A DNA stretch of 64,000 nt from Caballeronia megalochromosomata (GCA_001580565.1 LRBF01000217.1:1-64000); one strand, 5' to 3'. Counted from the stretch's first letter, positions 1 through 7,880 are shown. Program-made: numbers and translations. Notes: generated from the sequence alone by a model not told the origin.

Positions 1-187
1 CCGTACGACGGACGTGACGGGCTCGATCGAGCTGCCGAAGGACAAGGAAATGGTGATGCCGGGCGACAACGTGTCGATCACGGTCAAGCTGATCGCGCCG
101 ATCGCCATGGAAGAAGGTCTGCGTTTCGCCATCCGTGAAGGCGGTCGTACCGTCGGCGCCGGTGTCGTGGCGAAGATTATCGAGTAA
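1..187 (+). CDS. tuf: elongation factor Tu, C-terminal end (partial)
   Basis: Only the last 61 codons are in the window; the reading frame begins at base 2 and stops with TAA at 185-187. The peptide runs [14 protein letters not shown]... and ends [11 protein letters not shown], which is the beta-barrel domain 3 of bacterial EF-Tu, the GTPase that brings aminoacyl-tRNA to the ribosome. It lies directly upstream of rpsJ, the usual tuf-rpsJ arrangement of the str/S10 region. The gene is cut by the window edge, not truncated biologically as far as can be seen. Confidence 0.97.
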
Positions 188-233
188 GATATCGGGCTTG
201 CTCGATTGAAGTTGCAGTAGTGCAGTAAAAACC

Positions 234-280
234 GGGACCGGATGCTCGCCCTCAGCGAGCGCCCGGTCCCACGCTCTTTT
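234..280 (+). terminator. hairpin after tuf, upstream of rpsJ
   Basis: Arms GGGACCGG (234-241) and CCGGTCCC (263-270) enclose a second stem GCTCGC/GCGAGC (244-249, 255-260). A T-rich stretch ending in TTTT follows at 275-280 after a short gap, so this is an imperfect intrinsic terminator or an attenuating/processing hairpin in the rpsJ leader. E. coli regulates the S10 operon by L4 acting on this leader; whether that happens here cannot be told from the sequence. Confidence 0.6.
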
Positions 281-326
281 GCCATTGTGCGGTGCAATAC
301 CGCCTCGCTCTTTCCAAGGAATTGTC

Positions 327-638
327 ATGCAGAACCAGAAAATCCGCATTCGTCTGAAGGCTTTCGACTATCGCCTGATCGATCAATCGGCTGCCGAAAT
401 CGTCGATACGGCGAAGCGGACTGGCGCGATCGTCCGTGGCCCGGTGCCGCTGCCGACGCGTATTCAGCGTTTTGACATCCTGCGTTCGCCGCACGTCAAC
501 AAGACGTCGCGCGACCAGCTCGAAATCCGTACCCACCAGCGCCTGATGGACATCGTCGATCCGACGGACAAGACCGTCGACGCGCTGATGAAGCTCGATC
601 TGCCGGCAGGTGTCGACGTCGAGATCAAGCTGCAGTAA
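327..638 (+). CDS. rpsJ: 30S ribosomal protein S10 (uS10, NusE)
   Basis: First gene of the S10 cluster; 103 residues starting MQNQKIRIRLKAFDYRLIDQ, the normal bacterial length. S10 sits in the 30S head and also acts in transcription antitermination with NusB. The ATG at 327 was chosen over the frame-open codon at 279 because AAGGA lies at 316-320, six bases upstream, and the family always begins at this point. A 210-base gap with its own promoter separates it from rplC, so rpsJ may be transcribed apart from the genes that follow. Confidence 0.97.
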   Translation: MQNQKIRIRLKAFDYRLIDQSAAEIVDTAKRTGAIVRGPVPLPTRIQRFDILRSPHVNKTSRDQLEIRTHQRLMDIVDPTDKTVDALMKLDLPAGVDVEIKLQ

Positions 639-699
639 GTCCCAAAAGCTTCTCTGGTGCGCCCTAAGGTGCGTCAGAGGCCGCTAAGTCTTTGATTGC

Positions 700-741
700 T
701 TGCGGGATTCGAAAAGCCTTGTTATACTTCAAGGCTTTTCG
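700..741 (+). promoter_or_regulatory. promoter embedded in a perfect inverted repeat, upstream of rplC
   Basis: TTGCGG (700-705) and TATACT (723-728) are separated by 17 bases and look like a sigma-70 promoter. The -10 box lies in the 8-base loop of a perfect 12-base inverted repeat: CGAAAAGCCTTG (710-721) and CAAGGCTTTTCG (730-741). A transcript entering from rpsJ could fold the whole hairpin; one started here would begin inside the right arm and could not. The rest of the 639-848 gap shows nothing else I recognise. Confidence 0.6.
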
Positions 742-848
742 CGCCCATGCGCACGAAAAAGACGCAAGCTAGCCGGTCCAGTTTCTCGTAACGAAACCGG
801 CATTTGTAAATCAGCCCCGACCAATCGCAGTTGGGAATGGAGAAAACG

Positions 849-1508
849 ATGAGCCTTGGACTCGTAGGTCGCAAGGTTGGCATGACCCGTATCTTCACGC
901 CTGAGGGGGACTCGATCCCCGTCACCGTGCTGGACGTGTCGGACAACCGCGTGACGCAGATCAAGACCGTTGAAACGGATGGTTATACCGCCGTTCAGGT
1001 TGCATTCGGTGCTCGCCGCGCATCGCGCGTGACGAAGCCGCTGGCGGGTCACCTCGCCAAAGCCGGCGTTCAAGCTGGTGAAATCCTCAAGGAATTCCAT
1101 ATCGATACGGCCAAGGCAGGTGAACTGTCGAACGGCGCCGTGATCGGTACGGACATTTTCGAAGTCGGCCAGAAGGTTGATGTGCAAGGCACGTCGATCG
1201 GTAAGGGTTATGCCGGCACGATCAAGCGCTACAACTTCGCCTCGGGTCGCGCGACGCACGGTAACTCGCGTTCGCACAACGTTCCGGGTTCGATTGGTAT
1301 GGCGCAGGATCCGGGTCGCGTGTTTCCGGGCAAGCGCATGACGGGTCACCTCGGTGACGAGACCGTCACGGTTCAAAATCTCGAAATCGCCCGCATCGAC
1401 GCTGAGCGCAATCTGCTGCTCGTCCGCGGTGCTGTTCCGGGTGCGAAGGGCGGCAAGGTCTTCGTGACCCCGGCCGTCAAGACGCGTGCTGTGAAAGGAG
1501 CGAAATAA
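849..1508 (+). CDS. rplC: 50S ribosomal protein L3 (uL3)
   Basis: A 219-residue L3, beginning MSLGLVGRKVGMTRIF, one of the earliest assembling large-subunit proteins; its central loop reaches toward the peptidyl-transferase centre. The conserved loop stretch SRSHNVPGSIGMAQDPGR is present. Three in-frame starts exist (TTG 831, ATG 837, ATG 849); 849 has GGAG at 839-842 at good spacing and matches the family N-terminus. Its TAA overlaps the rplD ATG by one base (TAATG), implying translational coupling. Confidence 0.96.
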   Translation: MSLGLVGRKVGMTRIFTPEGDSIPVTVLDVSDNRVTQIKTVETDGYTAVQVAFGARRASRVTKPLAGHLAKAGVQAGEILKEFHIDTAKAGELSNGAVIGTDIFEVGQKVDVQGTSIGKGYAGTIKRYNFASGRATHGNSRSHNVPGSIGMAQDPGRVFPGKRMTGHLGDETVTVQNLEIARIDAERNLLLVRGAVPGAKGGKVFVTPAVKTRAVKGAK

Positions 1509-2128
1509 TGGAACTTAAGCTCCTGAATGCCAATGGTCAGGAAGGCGCTGGCGTGAACGCATCGGACGTCGTGTTCGGTCGCGATTACAACGAAGCCCTG
1601 ATTCACCAGATCGTCGTCGCTTATCAGGCGAACGCACGTAGCGGCAACCGCGCGCAGAAGGATCGCGAGCAGGTCAAGCACACCACGAAGAAGCCGTGGC
1701 GTCAGAAGGGTACGGGCCGTGCTCGTGCCGGTATGTCGTCGAGCCCGTTGTGGCGTGGCGGTGGTCGCATCTTCCCGAATTCGCCGGAAGAAAACTTCTC
1801 GCACAAGGTCAACAAGAAGATGCATCGCGCAGGCCTCTGCTCGATCTTCTCGCAGCTGGCTCGCGAAGGCCGTATCGCCGTGGTCGAAGACCTCGCGCTG
1901 GAAGCCCCGAAGACCAAGCTGTTGGCCGATAAATTCAAGGCGATGGGTCTCGAATCCGTGTTGGTCATTACCGATACGGTCGACGAGAACCTGTACCTCG
2001 CGTCGCGCAACCTGGCCCACGTGGCAGTTGTCGAGCCGCGTTACGCCGACCCGCTCTCGCTGATCTACTTCAAGAAGATTCTGATCACGAAGGCTGCGGT
2101 CGCTCAGATCGAGGAGTTGCTGTCATGA
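1508..2128 (+). CDS. rplD: 50S ribosomal protein L4 (uL4)
   Basis: 206 residues, standard length. The basic, Gly/Arg-rich internal loop around residues 58-90 (KKPWRQKGTGRARAG...) is the extension that lines the nascent-peptide tunnel. In gamma-proteobacteria L4 also represses the S10 operon through its leader RNA; that control is not established for this group. The gene overlaps rplC by one base and its TGA overlaps the rplW start (ATGA), so these three genes are translationally linked. Confidence 0.97.
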   Translation: MELKLLNANGQEGAGVNASDVVFGRDYNEALIHQIVVAYQANARSGNRAQKDREQVKHTTKKPWRQKGTGRARAGMSSSPLWRGGGRIFPNSPEENFSHKVNKKMHRAGLCSIFSQLAREGRIAVVEDLALEAPKTKLLADKFKAMGLESVLVITDTVDENLYLASRNLAHVAVVEPRYADPLSLIYFKKILITKAAVAQIEELLS

Positions 2129-2439
2129 GCGAAGTTCGCAAAAACGATCATCGTTTGATGCAAGTTCTGCTCGCGCCGGTGATCTCCGAAAAGGCGACGC
2201 TGGTTGCCGACAAGAACGAACAAGTCGTGTTCGAAGTCGCACCGGACGCCACGAAGCAAGAAGTGAAGGCTGCTGTCGAGCTGCTGTTCAAGGTCGAAGT
2301 CAATTCCGTCAACGTGCTCGTCACGAAGGGCAAAGCCAAGCGCTTTGGCCGCTTCAACGGCAAGCGCAAGGACGTGAAGAAGGCGTACGTCTGCCTGAAG
2401 CCCGGCCAGGAAATCAACTTTGAAGCGGAGGCCAAGTAA
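2125..2439 (+). CDS. rplW: 50S ribosomal protein L23 (uL23)
   Basis: 104 residues, with the typical core VLLAPVISEKATLVAD near the N-terminus and the basic tunnel loop FGRFNGKRKDVKKAY. L23 sits at the peptide exit and is the docking point for trigger factor and SRP. The start overlaps the rplD stop by four bases (ATGA), and only two bases separate its stop from rplB. Confidence 0.97.
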   Translation: MSEVRKNDHRLMQVLLAPVISEKATLVADKNEQVVFEVAPDATKQEVKAAVELLFKVEVNSVNVLVTKGKAKRFGRFNGKRKDVKKAYVCLKPGQEINFEAEAK

Positions 2440-2441
2440 TC

Positions 2442-3269
2442 ATGGCAATCGTGAAAGTTAAGCCGACCTCGCCGGGTCGCCGCGCGATGGTCAAGATCGT
2501 CAACAAGGATCTGCATAAGGGCGCGCCGCACGCTGCGCTGCTCGACTCGCAATCCAAGTCGGCGGGCCGTAACAACAACGGCCGTATCACCACGCGTCAC
2601 CAGGGTGGTGGTCACAAGCAGCACTATCGTATCGTCGATTTCCGTCGCAACAAGGACGGCATTCCGGCAAAGGTCGAGCGTCTCGAGTACGACCCGAACC
2701 GTAGCGCGAACATCGCGCTGGTTCTGTACGCAGACGGCGAACGTCGCTACATCATCGCGCCGAAGGGCGTGACGGTTGGTACGCCGCTGATGTCGGGTTC
2801 GGAAGCGCCGATCAAGGCAGGCAACACGCTGCCGATCCGCAACATCCCGGTCGGTACGACGATCCACTGCATCGAGATGTTGCCGGGCAAGGGCGCGCAG
2901 ATCGCGCGTTCGGCTGGTACGTCGGCCATGCTGCTGGCTCGCGAAGGCGTCTACGCTCAGGTGCGTCTGCGCTCGGGCGAAATCCGCCGCGTGCACGTCG
3001 AGTGCCGCGCGACCATCGGTGAAGTGGGCAACGAAGAGCACAGCCTGCGTCAAATCGGTAAGGCCGGCGCAAACCGCTGGCGCGGTATCCGTCCGACGGT
3101 GCGTGGTGTTGCAATGAACCCGGTCGATCACCCGCACGGCGGTGGTGAAGGCAAGACGGCTGCAGGTCGCGATCCGGTGAGCCCGTGGGGCACGCCGACG
3201 AAGGGTTATCGCACCCGCAGCAACAAGCGCACGACGACGATGATCGTCCAGCGCCGTCACAAGCGTTAA
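2442..3269 (+). CDS. rplB: 50S ribosomal protein L2 (uL2)
   Basis: 275 residues, usual length. L2 joins the subunits and supports peptidyl-transferase activity; the conserved DHPHGGGEGK segment, with His230 matching the functionally important His229 of E. coli, is intact at about residues 229-238. It begins two bases after rplW, continuing the tightly packed S10 cluster, and is followed by rpsS after ten bases carrying an AAGGAG ribosome-binding site. Confidence 0.97.
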   Translation: MAIVKVKPTSPGRRAMVKIVNKDLHKGAPHAALLDSQSKSAGRNNNGRITTRHQGGGHKQHYRIVDFRRNKDGIPAKVERLEYDPNRSANIALVLYADGERRYIIAPKGVTVGTPLMSGSEAPIKAGNTLPIRNIPVGTTIHCIEMLPGKGAQIARSAGTSAMLLAREGVYAQVRLRSGEIRRVHVECRATIGEVGNEEHSLRQIGKAGANRWRGIRPTVRGVAMNPVDHPHGGGEGKTAAGRDPVSPWGTPTKGYRTRSNKRTTTMIVQRRHKR

Positions 3270-3279
3270 GGAGTAGGCA

Positions 3280-3555
3280 ATGACACGTTCTGCTAAAAAA
3301 GGTCCGTTCTGCGACGCTCATTTGCTGAAGAAAGTTGAGTCGGCAGCAGCTACGCGCGACAAGAAGCCGATCAAGACCTGGTCGCGTCGCTCGACGATTC
3401 TGCCGGATTTCATCGGCCTGACGATCGCTGTTCACAACGGCCGTCAGCACGTTCCGGTGTATGTCACGGAAAACATGGTCGGCCACAAGCTTGGCGAGTT
3501 CGCACTGACCCGTACGTTCAAGGGTCACGCAGCCGACAAGAAGGCCAAGAAATAA
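3280..3555 (+). CDS. rpsS: 30S ribosomal protein S19 (uS19)
   Basis: 91 residues starting MTRSAKKGPFCDAHLLKKVE, a normal S19 of the 30S head that contacts S13 and the A-site finger of 23S rRNA. AAGGAG lies just upstream of the ATG. The usual S19 core, including the TWSRRSTILPDFIG stretch and the GHKLGEFALTRTF end, is present. Confidence 0.97.
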   Translation: MTRSAKKGPFCDAHLLKKVESAAATRDKKPIKTWSRRSTILPDFIGLTIAVHNGRQHVPVYVTENMVGHKLGEFALTRTFKGHAADKKAKK

Positions 3556-3567
3556 GGGGCTATCAAG

Positions 3568-3897
3568 ATGGAAGTGAAAGCAATTCATCGCGGTGCCCGC
3601 ATCTCGGCGCAGAAAACGCGCCTTGTGGCTGACCAGATTCGTGGTTTGCCGGTCGACAAGGCGCTGAACGTTCTGACGTTCTCGCCGAAGAAGGCGGCGG
3701 GTATCGTCAAGAAGGTCGTGCTGTCTGCGATCGCGAATGCGGAACACAACGAAGGCGCCGATATCGACGAGCTCAAGATCACGAGCATCTATATCGATAA
3801 GGCTGCTTCGCTGAAGCGTTTCACCGCACGCGCCAAGGGTCGCGGTAACCGCATCGAGAAGCAATCCTGTCACATCACTGTGACGGTCGGGAATTAA
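3568..3897 (+). CDS. rplV: 50S ribosomal protein L22 (uL22)
   Basis: 109 residues. L22 lines the narrow part of the exit tunnel with a long beta-hairpin; the matching basic stretch near residues 82-100 (RAKGRGNRIEKQSCHIT) is present. Mutations in that loop cause macrolide resistance in other bacteria, but nothing unusual is seen here. It lies between rpsS and rpsC with 12 and 11 base gaps. Confidence 0.97.
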   Translation: MEVKAIHRGARISAQKTRLVADQIRGLPVDKALNVLTFSPKKAAGIVKKVVLSAIANAEHNEGADIDELKITSIYIDKAASLKRFTARAKGRGNRIEKQSCHITVTVGN

Positions 3898-3908
3898 GGA
3901 GCCATACG

Positions 3909-4703
3909 ATGGGACAGAAAATTCATCCGACTGGCTTCCGTTTGGCCGTCAGCCGCAATTGGGCTTCGCGCTGGTACGCGAACAACAACAATTTCGCGGC
4001 GATGTTGCAGGAAGACATCGGTGTTCGTGAATACCTGAAGAAGAAGCTGAAGAACGCTTCGGTCGGTCGCGTCGTCATCGAGCGTCCGGCGAAGAACGCG
4101 CGCATCACGATTTATAGTTCGCGTCCGGGCGTGGTCATCGGCAAGAAGGGCGAGGACATCGAATCGCTGAAGGCTGAACTGCAGAAGCGCATGGGCGTTC
4201 CGGTTCACGTCAACATCGAAGAGATCCGCAAGCCGGAAACCGATGCTCAGCTGATCGCTGACTCCATCACGCAGCAGCTCGAGCGCCGGATCATGTTCCG
4301 CCGCGCGATGAAGCGCGCGATGCAGAACGCGATGCGTCTTGGTGCCCAGGGCATCAAGATCATGAGCGCGGGCCGCCTGAACGGTATCGAAATCGCTCGT
4401 ACCGAGTGGTATCGCGAAGGTCGCGTTCCCCTCCATACGCTGCGCGCCGATATCGACTACGCGACGTCGGAAGCGAAGACCACGTACGGCATCATCGGCG
4501 TGAAGGTGTGGGTCTACAAGGGCGACACGCTGGGCCGCAACGAAGCGCCGGTGGTGGAAGAAGTGGCGGAAGAAAAGCGTCCGCGCCGCAACGCACGTCC
4601 GGGTGGCGATCGCCGTCCGCGCCGTGACGGTGAAGGCGCTCCGGCTGGTGCGCGTCGTGGTGCACCCCGTCGCGCTGGCGGTGACGCGAAGACTGGAGAA
4701 TAA
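3909..4703 (+). CDS. rpsC: 30S ribosomal protein S3 (uS3) with basic C-terminal tail
   Basis: 264 residues, about 30 longer than the 233-residue E. coli protein. Residues 1-210 hold the normal S3 with the KH domain (GRPGVVIGKKGEDIE region, here SSRPGVVIGKKGEDIESLK) that forms part of the mRNA entry tunnel. The last 40 residues are Arg/Gly/Ala-rich (PRRNARPGGDRRPRR...), a low-complexity tail that I believe is common in Burkholderiales. S3 is also part of the mRNA helicase activity of the ribosome. Confidence 0.96.
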   Translation: MGQKIHPTGFRLAVSRNWASRWYANNNNFAAMLQEDIGVREYLKKKLKNASVGRVVIERPAKNARITIYSSRPGVVIGKKGEDIESLKAELQKRMGVPVHVNIEEIRKPETDAQLIADSITQQLERRIMFRRAMKRAMQNAMRLGAQGIKIMSAGRLNGIEIARTEWYREGRVPLHTLRADIDYATSEAKTTYGIIGVKVWVYKGDTLGRNEAPVVEEVAEEKRPRRNARPGGDRRPRRDGEGAPAGARRGAPRRAGGDAKTGE

Positions 4704-4705
4704 CG

Positions 4706-5122
4706 ATGCTGCAACCGAAACGCAGAAAGTATCGCAAAGAGCAGAAAGGTCGTAACACCGGCAAGGCGACGCGCGGCAACGCAGTGTCGTTCGGTGAATA
4801 CGGTCTGAAGGCTATCGGTCGCGGCCGTTTGACCGCGCGCCAGATCGAAGCGGCACGTCGTGCAATGACGCGTCACATCAAGCGTGGCGGCCGGATCTGG
4901 ATCCGTATTTTCCCGGACAAGCCGATTTCGCAGAAGCCGGCCGAAGTGCGTATGGGTAACGGTAAGGGTAACCCGGAGTACTACGTCGCTGAAATTCAAC
5001 CGGGCAAGATGCTGTACGAAATGGACGGTGTCTCCGAAGAACTGGCGCGCGAGGCGTTCCGTCTGGCTGCAGCCAAGCTGCCGCTCAAGACGAACTTCGT
5101 CGTGCGTCAGCTCGGCGCCTAA
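4706..5122 (+). CDS. rplP: 50S ribosomal protein L16 (uL16)
   Basis: 138 residues beginning MLQPKRRKYRKEQKGRNTGK. L16 lies close to the A-site tRNA and 5S rRNA and is needed for late 50S assembly. The conserved segment RIWIRIFPDKPISQKPAEVR is present around residues 55-74. It starts two bases after rpsC stops and is followed by rpmC after AAGGAG. Confidence 0.97.
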   Translation: MLQPKRRKYRKEQKGRNTGKATRGNAVSFGEYGLKAIGRGRLTARQIEAARRAMTRHIKRGGRIWIRIFPDKPISQKPAEVRMGNGKGNPEYYVAEIQPGKMLYEMDGVSEELAREAFRLAAAKLPLKTNFVVRQLGA

Positions 5123-5132
5123 GGAGTAAATG

Positions 5133-5327
5133 ATGAAGGCATCTGAACTTCACCAGAAAGACCAGGCCGCGCTCAACAAAGAGCTGACGGACCTGCTGAA
5201 GGCGCAATTCGGCCTGCGTATGCAACTCGCGACCCAGCAGCTCACGAACACGAGCCAGCTGAAGAAGGTCCGTCGCGACATCGCTCGTGTGCGCACCGTC
5301 CTGACTGAGAAGGCGAACCAGAAATGA
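5133..5327 (+). CDS. rpmC: 50S ribosomal protein L29 (uL29)
   Basis: 64 residues, MKASELHQKDQAALNKELTD, a two-helix coiled protein near the exit tunnel. Two ATGs lie side by side (5130 and 5133); AAGGAG at 5121-5126 is six bases from 5133 but only three from 5130, so 5133 is preferred. The stop overlaps the rpsQ start by four bases (ATGA). Confidence 0.95.
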   Translation: MKASELHQKDQAALNKELTDLLKAQFGLRMQLATQQLTNTSQLKKVRRDIARVRTVLTEKANQK

Positions 5328-5596
5328 ACGATAGCGTAAAAACCTCGCTCAAGCGGACGCTGGTCGGCAAGGTCGTCAGCAACAAGATGGACAAGACGGT
5401 CACCGTTCTGGTCGAGCACCGCGTGAAGCATCCGATCTACGGCAAGTACGTCGTGCGTTCGAAGAAGTACCACGCGCATGACGACGCGAACACGTACAAC
5501 GAAGGCGATCTCGTCGAAATCCAGGAAACTCGTCCGATTTCGAAGACGAAGGCTTGGGTTGTGTCGAAGCTGGTTGAAGCGGCTCGCGTGATCTGA
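5324..5596 (+). CDS. rpsQ: 30S ribosomal protein S17 (uS17)
   Basis: 90 residues; primary 16S rRNA binder with an OB fold. It carries the conserved KVVSNKMDKTVTVLVE start of the fold and the HAHDDANTYNEGDLVEI segment. Last gene of the S10 cluster: a 302-base gap with a promoter/hairpin element follows before rplN, so the spc cluster is probably a separate transcription unit here. Confidence 0.97.
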   Translation: MNDSVKTSLKRTLVGKVVSNKMDKTVTVLVEHRVKHPIYGKYVVRSKKYHAHDDANTYNEGDLVEIQETRPISKTKAWVVSKLVEAARVI

Positions 5597-5898
5597 AGTA
5601 GAAGTAGCAGTACCGCGATGCAGTAGTAAGTAGTATCGCAGCAAGTTTCGCTTGCAAGACCGAGATTATTTGTTATAATCTCGGTCTTCCCTCTTTGTGG
5701 GAGCCCCGTCGCGGGCGAAACTGGTGGGGGAAGCCGGTTCAGGCGCCAGCCTGAGTCGACAGATTCACCGGATTGCGATGGCGGGTTTCGTCTGCCCTCG
5801 CTGCCTGTTCTAACCCAAGCAGCCAGTTGGCTGACGGGACCAAGACTGACCGGCTGTGCCATGGTGGTGCGACCGGATTAAGTTGGGAAAGATAAACC
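5597..5898 (+). other. 302-base gap between rpsQ and rplN (spc leader)
   Basis: No gene is visible. It holds an AGTAG-rich stretch with a possible weak hairpin GCGAT/ATCGC (about 5617-5641), the promoter/inverted repeat described separately at 5652-5688, and then about 210 bases of untranslated leader for rplN. The leader contains CAGCCA/TGGCTG with a two-base loop near 5820 and ends with GGGAAAG, the rplN ribosome-binding site. Such a long leader could hold a ribosomal-protein autoregulation site, but I cannot match it to a known one. Confidence 0.6.
5652..5688 (+). promoter_or_regulatory. promoter overlapping a perfect inverted repeat, upstream of rplN
   Basis: TTGCAA (5652-5657) and a consensus TATAAT (5674-5679) are 16 bases apart. 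A perfect 13-base inverted repeat, AAGACCGAGATTA (5656-5668) and TAATCTCGGTCTT (5676-5688), has a 7-base loop, and the -10 box spans the loop and right arm. A pyrimidine-rich stretch follows. It probably ends or processes the S10 transcript while starting the spc transcript; the layout matches the elements before rplC and rplQ. Confidence 0.7.
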
Positions 5899-6267
5899 AT
5901 GATCCAGACCGAAACTCGGCTTGAAGTGGCCGACAACACGGGTGCGCGTGAAGTCATGTGCATCAAGGTGCTCGGCGGTTCGAAGCGTCGTTACGCTAGC
6001 ATTGGCGACATCATCAAGGTGACCGTCAAGGAAGCGACGCCGCGCGGACGCGTGAAAAAGGGCGAAATTTACAACGCAGTGGTCGTTCGTACGGCCAAGG
6101 GCGTGCGTCGCCAGGATGGCTCGCTCATCAAGTTCGACGGCAATGCCGCCGTTCTGTTGAATACGAAGCTCGAGCCGATCGGCACGCGTATTTTCGGGCC
6201 GGTGACGCGTGAACTGCGTAGCGAACGATTCATGAAGATCGTTTCGCTCGCGCCGGAAGTGCTGTAA
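5899..6267 (+). CDS. rplN: 50S ribosomal protein L14 (uL14)
   Basis: 122 residues, MIQTETRLEVADNTGAREVM, standard length. L14 forms inter-subunit bridges and contacts L19 and RsfS. First gene of the spc cluster (rplN-rplX-rplE-rpsN-rpsH-rplF-rplR-rpsE-rpmD-rplO-secY), preceded by its own promoter and long leader. rplX follows after nine bases. Confidence 0.97.
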   Translation: MIQTETRLEVADNTGAREVMCIKVLGGSKRRYASIGDIIKVTVKEATPRGRVKKGEIYNAVVVRTAKGVRRQDGSLIKFDGNAAVLLNTKLEPIGTRIFGPVTRELRSERFMKIVSLAPEVL

Positions 6268-6276
6268 GGAGTCGCG

Positions 6277-6585
6277 ATGAACAAGATTCGCAAGGGTGAC
6301 GAAGTCATCGTCATCACCGGCAAGGACAAGGGCAAGCGCGGTACCGTGCTGGCCGTTGCGGAAGACCGTGTCACGGTCGAGGGCATCAACCTCGTCAAGA
6401 AGCACGTGAAGCCGAACCCGATGAAGGGTACGACGGGCGGTGTGGAAGCCAAAACGATGCCGCTGCATATTTCGAACGTCGCATTGGTCGACGCGAACGG
6501 CAAGGCAACGCGTGTGGGCATCAAGGTCGAAGACGGCAAGAAGGTTCGCTTCTTGAAGTCGACCGGCGCCACGCTCAACGCCTGA
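6277..6585 (+). CDS. rplX: 50S ribosomal protein L24 (uL24)
   Basis: 102 residues with the KOW motif near the N-terminus (KGDEVIVITGKDKGKRGTVL). L24 is one of the two initiator proteins of 50S assembly. AAGGAG lies upstream of the ATG. Standard position and spacing in the spc cluster. Confidence 0.97.
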   Translation: MNKIRKGDEVIVITGKDKGKRGTVLAVAEDRVTVEGINLVKKHVKPNPMKGTTGGVEAKTMPLHISNVALVDANGKATRVGIKVEDGKKVRFLKSTGATLNA

Positions 6586-6599
6586 CGCGGAGTTAAAAA

Positions 6600-7139
6600 A
6601 TGGCTCGTCTGCAAGAGATTTACAAAGAAAACGTTGTGCCGCAACTCGTTGAAAAGTTCGGCTACAAGTCCATCATGGAAGTGCCGCGCATCACCAAGAT
6701 CACCTTGAACATGGGTCTTGGCGAAGCCGTCGCCGACAAGAAGATCATCGAAAACGCCGTGGGCGACCTGACGAAGATTGCTGGCCAGAAGCCGGTTATC
6801 ACGAAGGCGCGCAAGGCAATCGCAGGCTTCAAGATTCGTCAGGGCTACCCGATCGGCGCGATGGTCACGCTGCGCGGCCAAGCGATGTACGAATTCCTCG
6901 ACCGTTTCGTGACGGTTGCGCTCCCGCGGGTGCGTGACTTCCGTGGCGTGTCGGGCCGTGCATTCGACGGTCGTGGCAACTACAACATCGGTGTGAAAGA
7001 GCAGATCATTTTCCCCGAAATCGACTACGACAAGATCGACGCGCTGCGTGGGCTGAACATCAGCATCACGACTACCGCGAAGACTGACGACGAAGCAAAG
7101 GCGCTGCTCGCCGGCTTCAAGTTCCCGTTCAGAAACTGA
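6600..7139 (+). CDS. rplE: 50S ribosomal protein L5 (uL5)
   Basis: 179 residues. L5 is part of the 5S rRNA particle with L18 and L25 and contacts the P-site tRNA. The signature around residues 57-75 (GQKPVITKARKAIAGFKIR) is intact. Ribosome-binding site GGAG lies at 6590-6593. In E. coli the S8 repressor binds near the start of this gene's mRNA; I could not identify that structure by eye. Confidence 0.97.
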   Translation: MARLQEIYKENVVPQLVEKFGYKSIMEVPRITKITLNMGLGEAVADKKIIENAVGDLTKIAGQKPVITKARKAIAGFKIRQGYPIGAMVTLRGQAMYEFLDRFVTVALPRVRDFRGVSGRAFDGRGNYNIGVKEQIIFPEIDYDKIDALRGLNISITTTAKTDDEAKALLAGFKFPFRN

Positions 7140-7146
7140 GGTTACC

Positions 7147-7452
7147 GTGGCTAAACTGGCACTGATCGAACGTGAAAAGAAGCGCGCGCGCCTGGCAGCC
7201 AAGTACGCTCCGAAGCGTGCTGAGCTGAAGGCTGTGATCGATGACGCAAGCAAGTCGGACGAAGAGCGTTACTTCGCGCGTCTGGCGCTGCAACAACTGC
7301 CGCGTAACTCGAACCCCACTCGCAAGCGTAACCGCTGCGCGATCACGGGTCGTCCGCGTGGCACGTTCCGTAAGTTCGGACTCGCGCGCGGCAAGATTCG
7401 TGAAATCGCTTTCCGCGGCGAAATCCCTGGCCTGACCAAGGCGAGCTGGTAA
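7147..7452 (+). CDS. rpsN: 30S ribosomal protein S14 (uS14), zinc-free type
   Basis: 101 residues with a GTG start seven bases after rplE. The C-terminal region RKRNRCAITGRPRGTFRKFG has only one cysteine, so this is the long, zinc-independent (C-minus) form of S14 rather than the short zinc-ribbon form. It sits in the 30S head near S3 and S19. Confidence 0.96.
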   Translation: MAKLALIEREKKRARLAAKYAPKRAELKAVIDDASKSDEERYFARLALQQLPRNSNPTRKRNRCAITGRPRGTFRKFGLARGKIREIAFRGEIPGLTKASW

Positions 7453-7466
7453 TAGGAGAAACATAA

Positions 7467-7862
7467 ATGAGCATGAGTGATCCTATCGCCGATATGCTGA
7501 CTCGCATCCGCAATGCGCAGATGGTCGAGAAGGTTTCGGTGACTATGCCCTCGTCGAAAGTCAAGGTTGCGATTGCGCAGGTTTTGAAGGACGAAGGTTA
7601 TATCGACGATTTCGCGGTGAAGGCCGAAGGCGCGAAGATCGAATTGAACATCGCGTTGAAGTACTACGCTGGCCGTCCGGTGATCGAGCGCCTCGAGCGC
7701 GTCTCGAAGCCTGGTCTGCGCGTGTACCGCGGTCGCAACGACATTCCGCAGGTCATGAACGGCCTCGGCGTTGCTATCGTGTCGACGCCGAAGGGTGTGA
7801 TGACCGACCGCAAGGCGCGCCAGAACGGCGTCGGCGGCGAAGTCATCTGCTACGTCGCTTAA
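7467..7862 (+). CDS. rpsH: 30S ribosomal protein S8 (uS8)
   Basis: 131 residues, MSMSDPIADMLTRIRNAQMV. S8 binds 16S rRNA helix 21 and in E. coli represses the spc operon. AGGAG at 7454-7458 supports the ATG at 7467 over the next ATG at 7473. The family C-terminal signature GGEVICYVA closes the protein. Confidence 0.97.
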   Translation: MSMSDPIADMLTRIRNAQMVEKVSVTMPSSKVKVAIAQVLKDEGYIDDFAVKAEGAKIELNIALKYYAGRPVIERLERVSKPGLRVYRGRNDIPQVMNGLGVAIVSTPKGVMTDRKARQNGVGGEVICYVA

Positions 7863-7880
7863 CGCCTAAGGAGAAGAAAC

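Noticed and set aside
279..326. N-terminal extension of S10
   Set aside because: The codon at 279 lies in the tuf hairpin tail, and the conserved protein starts at 327 with a good ribosome-binding site.
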